A DNA stretch of 64,000 nucleotides, from positions 374,501 to 438,500 of the forward strand of contig NC_088313.1 of NCBI RefSeq assembly GCF_910592395.1, in the 5' to 3' direction. Below, one piece after another: positions 60,501-64,000 of this stretch (its first letter is position 1; the number at the start of each line of letters is the position of its first letter). This stretch comes from Lineus longissimus. Lineage: Eukaryota > Nemertea > Pilidiophora > Heteronemertea > Lineidae. The translations under genes and the position numbers were made by a program. A model generated the notes under the pieces. The model saw only the letters and a program-made list of their open reading frames with translations. It did not search any database and was not told the origin of the DNA.

Positions 60501-62810
60501 ACAGACTACCCCACAGAGCTCGTGTTCCTGGACATGCAGAACGAAAACAATCAGTTGGGCAGTGACCACATCAGCATACAGAAACTCTTTAACGACACGT
60601 CAGGGCAAAGAGTTGCAAAGAATCTAACAGATAGCACGACGGTTGGGGAGTTAGTCCGCACACGACGGAATATCATCCTCATATGGGCCGGCAAAATGGA
60701 CCAGCTGAGCATCGTGGATTCACAGTATGAAACCAGTGGTTCTAGCCCAAGGTTAGTTGTGGAGAAGTGCCAACGCTGGGCCCTGAAACAGCCCATAAAA
60801 ACCAACCACGCGGGCTATCTGAAGATGCTATCCTGCTATGTCTCGCCGCCAAAGGACGCGTACGTCATCGGTGGAAACGTTCGAGTCTTGGATGCGGATC
60901 TTCGCCAACATGCGGAAAGCTGTAACTTCCTTGTGAAGTCTTTTATCCTATCTGACGATATCTTGGATAGGGTACACTTCATCAAGATAGATTTTGTCCA
61001 TACTGAGATTATTTCGAGGATCGTGGATTATAACATGAAGGTGAACTCGCGGAAGAGGGCGGGATACTTGTAGGCGAAAACTTGTGGGAGATTAAATGTA
61101 ATGTACTTGTATATCAGCCGTGTTACAAACGTTAGAAAATTAAGTGAGTTTTTTATACGATATTTTAATATGGATTTAAGACAGGAGCTGGCTACATTGG
61201 GTCGATATAGGATTAGGCAGTTAAGAACAATAGGCCGATGTGTGAGTGAGTGTGACGTTGAACCGTAAAAACGTAAAAGCCAAGAATTTTGGCACACATA
61301 CATGTACTTTCTCACTCCCGCCACGACTTGATACCTCATGACCGTCTTTCAAAGGATAAACTGACGAGGTTATGTGGACATCGTGGCTATCAATTTGTAA
61401 GGATTACTGCAAAATAGATAGCTTCATACTCTGGATTAGTGCATACTGTACGTAAAGCCAGACGTCCCTTAATGCGCCGTGATCGGGTACATTCTTGTGC
61501 TGTGACTGAAATGTATACTAAAAAGAAGTTGATAATGCTGAATACAAATAAATACCACTATTCGTATATTGTAATTGACATACATGTACGTATCACGATA
61601 GCTGAAGCCAATTACTTTCATCTTGGATTAACCATCTTTATCGATAATAAGCCTGCACATCAATCTTTAATGAACCGTTGGTAGGCAACGGAATAATACC
61701 ATCATTGATACCAATATGTATTTTGTATATCCTTATTGATACATATGTATATCATGAGCCTTCTGTAGTTCGCCACATTTTCGCGCCTCTCTCCTCTTGC
61801 GAACTGACTGTTCCCTAAAACATTTTGTAATTGTACTCTACAAATATCATGACAGCCATCTTACTGTATTTGTTTGTGTTTATTTATCAATCAGTATAAA
61901 CTACATGTAATGTATGCCGAGTCAATAAAAGAAATTTAGCTGATATATCGCTGCCTTAATACAATAACTACGAACGACTCTGGCAGTGCGTGGAATCGTT
62001 TAGAATTCTTGGACTTCCGGTCGTATTGTCTAATGAGATGTCCTTACTTCAGACTTCAAAAATAACGGTTAATGACAAGGTTTTATGATGGTCGTTTTCA
62101 GGACCTTCCGTTGGTGGACAGATCGTGAAGTCGGTCGGGTTCCCGTGGCTTATACGAGGGATGGCCATAGTGATCGTCGTTTATAGTCCACTTTGCTACT
62201 TCCTGAAGAACCCGCCCGGAAAGGAGGAAAATAAGGCAAGTTCAATTGAAGGATAAAGGCTCTACTGGTGTTCTTTTGCAAACGCAACCTCTGCCGCCAC
62301 AAGGGCTCTGCAGTAGCTCCTTGGCTTAGAAAGGCCGCAGTCCCTGTCGACAATGATGAAAAACGTGGGTGCGTTCATTAGCGCTGCAATTCAGAAGTCC
62401 AGCTTTCCGGAAATGTCGGCACGATTATCATAAACACAAAATAGCGGCTGGGCTACAGCGCCTCTGCAGCAGGAGTGAGGTACTTTGGGACCACTGACTC
62501 ATAATATTTCCACTAGAGTGTCCGAGGTGCAAAGTATTTGAATCTGTTATGCTCTGTTATTCTCTAAAGTAGGCGGTTGTGGTCTCTAATGAACCAGATA
62601 CCTTAATTTGTCACAATACAATAGGGACACACTTTTTCCAGGGGGACATTTGAACTGCTACACCGGCTATTAAAGGCAAAACGTATCGACATCTTGTCTC
62701 TCTTTCAGTCAATCCTAGCGGGGGAAGAAAATGGCCACGCAATGTATACCAACGAAAAAGAGGCGTCGTTCAACTACTCCAGATTCAAGGGAGATGATGT
62801 CACTCCCTAA
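51539..62810 (+). CDS. SLC18 vesicular amine transporter-like protein
   Basis: Proton-coupled vesicle antiporter of the VMAT/VAChT family. Exons: 51539-51653, 51785-52073, 52864-52922, 53729-53812, 54338-54430, 54757-54846, 54953-55057, 55306-55401, 55921-55999, 56431-56482, 56740-56803, 57151-57270, 62102-62235, 62709-62810; 493 residues (human VMATs 514-525). TM1 keeps D31 ([14 protein letters not shown]). The luminal loop has N-glycosylation sites N70, N86 and N91 and four Cys. TM2 keeps K118 ([10 protein letters not shown]). TM7 has E292 in [10 protein letters not shown], and TM10 has D379 (IIDASMMP). TM11 reads YAIAQVAI: Q406 replaces the Asp found in VMAT and VAChT. The tail [14 protein letters not shown] resembles the VMAT2 tail. 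The intron after 62235 begins GC. VMAT-like is favoured over VAChT, but a divergent paralog with another substrate is possible. Confidence 0.9.
52101..52130. repeat. Perfect 12-bp hairpin after SLC18 exon 2
   Basis: AAGTGCGTCACA and TGTGACGCACTT are separated by 6 nt, starting 28 bp past the exon 2 donor. It could affect splicing of this long intron; that is inference. Confidence 0.75.
53838..53942. repeat. Inverted repeat directly after SLC18 exon 4
   Basis: GAGGTTTAGATTTTGA (53838-53853) pairs with TCAAAATCTGAACCTC (53927-53942) with one mismatch. An inner gaacgagaa/ttctcgttc pair extends the stem. Overall about 105 bp, pre-miRNA or MITE sized. Confidence 0.7.
55514..55600. repeat. Two adjacent perfect hairpins in an SLC18 intron
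   Basis: The first has 14-bp arms (ATTTGAGACAAAAA, 55514-55527 with 55532-55545) and a 4-nt loop. The second, beginning 2 bp later, has 14-bp arms (CATCGAGTGTTAAT, 55547-55560 with 55587-55600). Confidence 0.75.
56652..56707. repeat. Perfect 16-bp hairpin before an SLC18 exon
   Basis: TGTCAAAGTAGCGAAT (56652-56667) is exactly complementary to 56692-56707, with a 24-nt loop. It ends 32 bp before the exon starting at 56740, so it overlaps the branch-point region. Confidence 0.8.
57271..59366 (+). other. SLC18 intron, 5' part, upstream of the nested PLC-X gene
   Basis: No supported exon. It must hold the nested gene's promoter if that gene is independently transcribed, but I see no clear TATA/initiator pair just upstream of 59367. 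Confidence 0.4.
59367..61073 (+). CDS. Intronless PLC-X-domain protein nested in an SLC18 intron
   Basis: 568 residues from ATG 59367 to TAG 61073 in one exon; a second ATG lies five codons on. The C-terminal half (about 290-565) matches the PI-PLC X-domain fold of PLCXD proteins: [21 protein letters not shown], then TAHNAHSY with H311 as the likely first catalytic His, [10 protein letters not shown] with R350, [11 protein letters not shown], and IKIDFVH near the end. The second catalytic His, normally in a V-H-G motif after the Arg strand, is not seen; the matching stretch reads QWCSVQRF. The protein may bind lipid without cleaving it. The first half is unlike PLCXD: charged, with [10 protein letters not shown] and a His/Asp-rich patch ([11 protein letters not shown]). 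Higher GC than its surroundings and lack of introns suggest a retrocopy or an old single-exon gene. Confidence 0.85.
   Translation: MSHHIMTNEVHRAAVPRLKFDTDLGADDHDHYVCNMDCRICQERSKQNHRVPLTDRYKTTYERSFTKPKDIQNAFRRFEEEMGMLSNRYGPDAFRTREQELHEMEIDRAEFPFGRKRMFYHNRPGEGDKNRYYEYENPEEEMKHFYERHHHDDHEHMHDQRGPPQQGATQRRYSPPDNFPETYVPTIATKHIDHINKGTQYSEPRSATKLAQNGMMQTMSPRERGPAREPSPLKLHQDSPVLPKRDEDFLKELDREFYIEPKTDRSDGFRRLNRNDILPIAENLGIRFADWMSGPNIQSMRVNELVLPTAHNAHSYKIHDAFPLNMNHIISQACDVYDLLLGGVRCLELRLHNDQWCSVQRFRTVRITELANLVGKFATDYPTELVFLDMQNENNQLGSDHISIQKLFNDTSGQRVAKNLTDSTTVGELVRTRRNIILIWAGKMDQLSIVDSQYETSGSSPRLVVEKCQRWALKQPIKTNHAGYLKMLSCYVSPPKDAYVIGGNVRVLDADLRQHAESCNFLVKSFILSDDILDRVHFIKIDFVHTEIISRIVDYNMKVNSRKRAGYL
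61924..61929 (+). terminator. Poly(A) signal AATAAA of the nested PLC-X gene
   Basis: AATAAA about 850 nt after the nested gene's stop and 170 bp before the next SLC18 exon. Its presence inside the SLC18 intron supports a separate transcript unit. Confidence 0.55.
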
Positions 62811-64000
62811 TCACGTGACAAAAAGTGGCGGTCGGCCAACCTCATTCCCGGCACTCATCAGGCCACTCGGGCTGAAAAAATCATGGGGACTGTGGCAACT
62901 CGACGCAGACGACCTGCTCCTAGTCGAAACAACATTGTTGGTGAACGACAGTTTTCCTCTGTCCACAGGCCACCATTAGAGATACATGTGTGCTCGCTAT
63001 GGCATGTGTGGTCCTTTATTGGTGCTGCTCTGGGTAACAAGGTTTTGGTTTGAGGTTGTGCTGCCACCTATCGGAACGAAATCGATCACTCTCAACGAGT
63101 GGAAGGAAAAGGGGTGTCTCCCAACCAGATGGCTTTTATGGCAGAAAATATACTTATTTTTGTGAGACATATTAGCACGATTTTGCGCATTTAGTTAGGT
63201 CAATGTCGGTGTAGCGTATTTGCATCTATATTGTGTTGGCACAAGTTGTGATTTAGGAACAGATTTTTTTTTTGAAAAACCTGACGACCCAGTTTCAACA
63301 AAGGTTTGACTTCGTAGGAAGACCCCTGGCCCAGCCCTCGTAAAATAACCGAAAATGATGTTCTTACATCGTGCCTGCTCAGGATACTCACAGTTGACAT
63401 TCATGAATGTAATGATTTGATGGAATGCAGAAGATTTAATTCTTTGCGACCATAAATCTACTGGATACACTCATTTCCCTCCCCTCTCCCCCTGCTGAAT
63501 TCTTTTTAGAATGCAATTGCGCACATAAGGCCTACTAAGTGTAGACCACACTCCTTGCACAGTGATAGTAGTGTGATGAGGCGGTATCCTACTGTCGTAC
63601 TTTGGAGAATAAGTGCAGACGTTACAGTTTTCCTGATCTTTAATGACCTGTTGTCGATTTTACAGACACATCTTCAGAGGCGGTGTTTACAGTATATTAT
63701 CACCTGATAGATGTATTCCTATCAACAAGTGTGGATACGTGCTATCAAGGTAAAGAACGATATTCCTGGGTCCTCTGGTGGTTTATAACCTATTGTTTAA
63801 GTATAGTCAGTAGTGTAGGAAAATAATCTGAAGCAATAAAAATAACGAAATTCTGAACGAATCAGTTTAGCAAACTTTATTTTCAATACTGAACAATTTA
63901 ACATGACACTCATTACAACAGTACTATAGCCAAGACGCGTCTTGACTTAGGGAGCAAGCAATCGAAATCCAATTACTAAAAACAAGTTTGTTCATACAAC
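62811..64000 (+). other. SLC18 3' UTR and flank
   Basis: No further coding exon is seen. AATAAA at 63835-63840 is a plausible poly(A) signal, about 1 kb after the stop. Confidence 0.45.

Noticed and set aside
59590-60805. Several minus-strand ORFs over the PLC-X gene
   Set aside because: Shadows of the well-supported plus-strand PLC-X frame.

Overview
This is eukaryotic nuclear DNA from an animal. Genes are split by GT-AG introns with clean exon phases, intergenic DNA is full of short inverted-repeat elements, and the proteins are metazoan families. An aquatic invertebrate is most likely: there is a selenoprotein L gene (a family known mainly from aquatic animals), introns are short to medium, and a pogo-like MITE recurs through the window. 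The sequence alone does not let me name the phylum. Exon boundaries were found by eye from splice signals and checked by phase; every reconstructed reading frame closes exactly.

Layout: (1) 1176-13216, plus strand, cytosolic purine 5'-nucleotidase (NT5C2), with a TATA/initiator promoter upstream and in-frame modular N-terminal exons. (2) 13217-27433, gene-poor and repeat-rich: direct repeats, hairpin MITEs, a 48-bp minisatellite, a tRNA-like sequence and hAT-like termini. (3) 27434-31863, plus, a leucine-rich-repeat protein of the AMN1/ZYG11-like type. (4) 34169-37103, minus, selenoprotein L: two in-frame TGA codons form a Sec-x-x-Sec motif, and a SECIS hairpin lies just past the stop. (5) 38766-40057, minus, mitochondrial ribosomal protein bL35m (MRPL35), head-to-head with (6) 40313-48371, plus, the MICOS core subunit MIC60/mitofilin (IMMT), the two start codons being 255 bp apart. 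(7) 51539-62810, plus, a vesicular amine transporter-like SLC18 gene. Its largest recognised intron contains (8) 59367-61073, plus, an intronless PLC-X-domain gene.

The genes do not form one pathway. MRPL35 and IMMT are both mitochondrial, share one short promoter interval and are also neighbours in vertebrates. The strongest finding is the selenoprotein: a gene finder that reads TGA only as stop would break it. Next come the SLC18 protein that has Gln where VMAT/VAChT have an essential Asp in TM11, the nested PLC-X gene with an apparently changed active site, and the alternative exon architecture of NT5C2 and IMMT.
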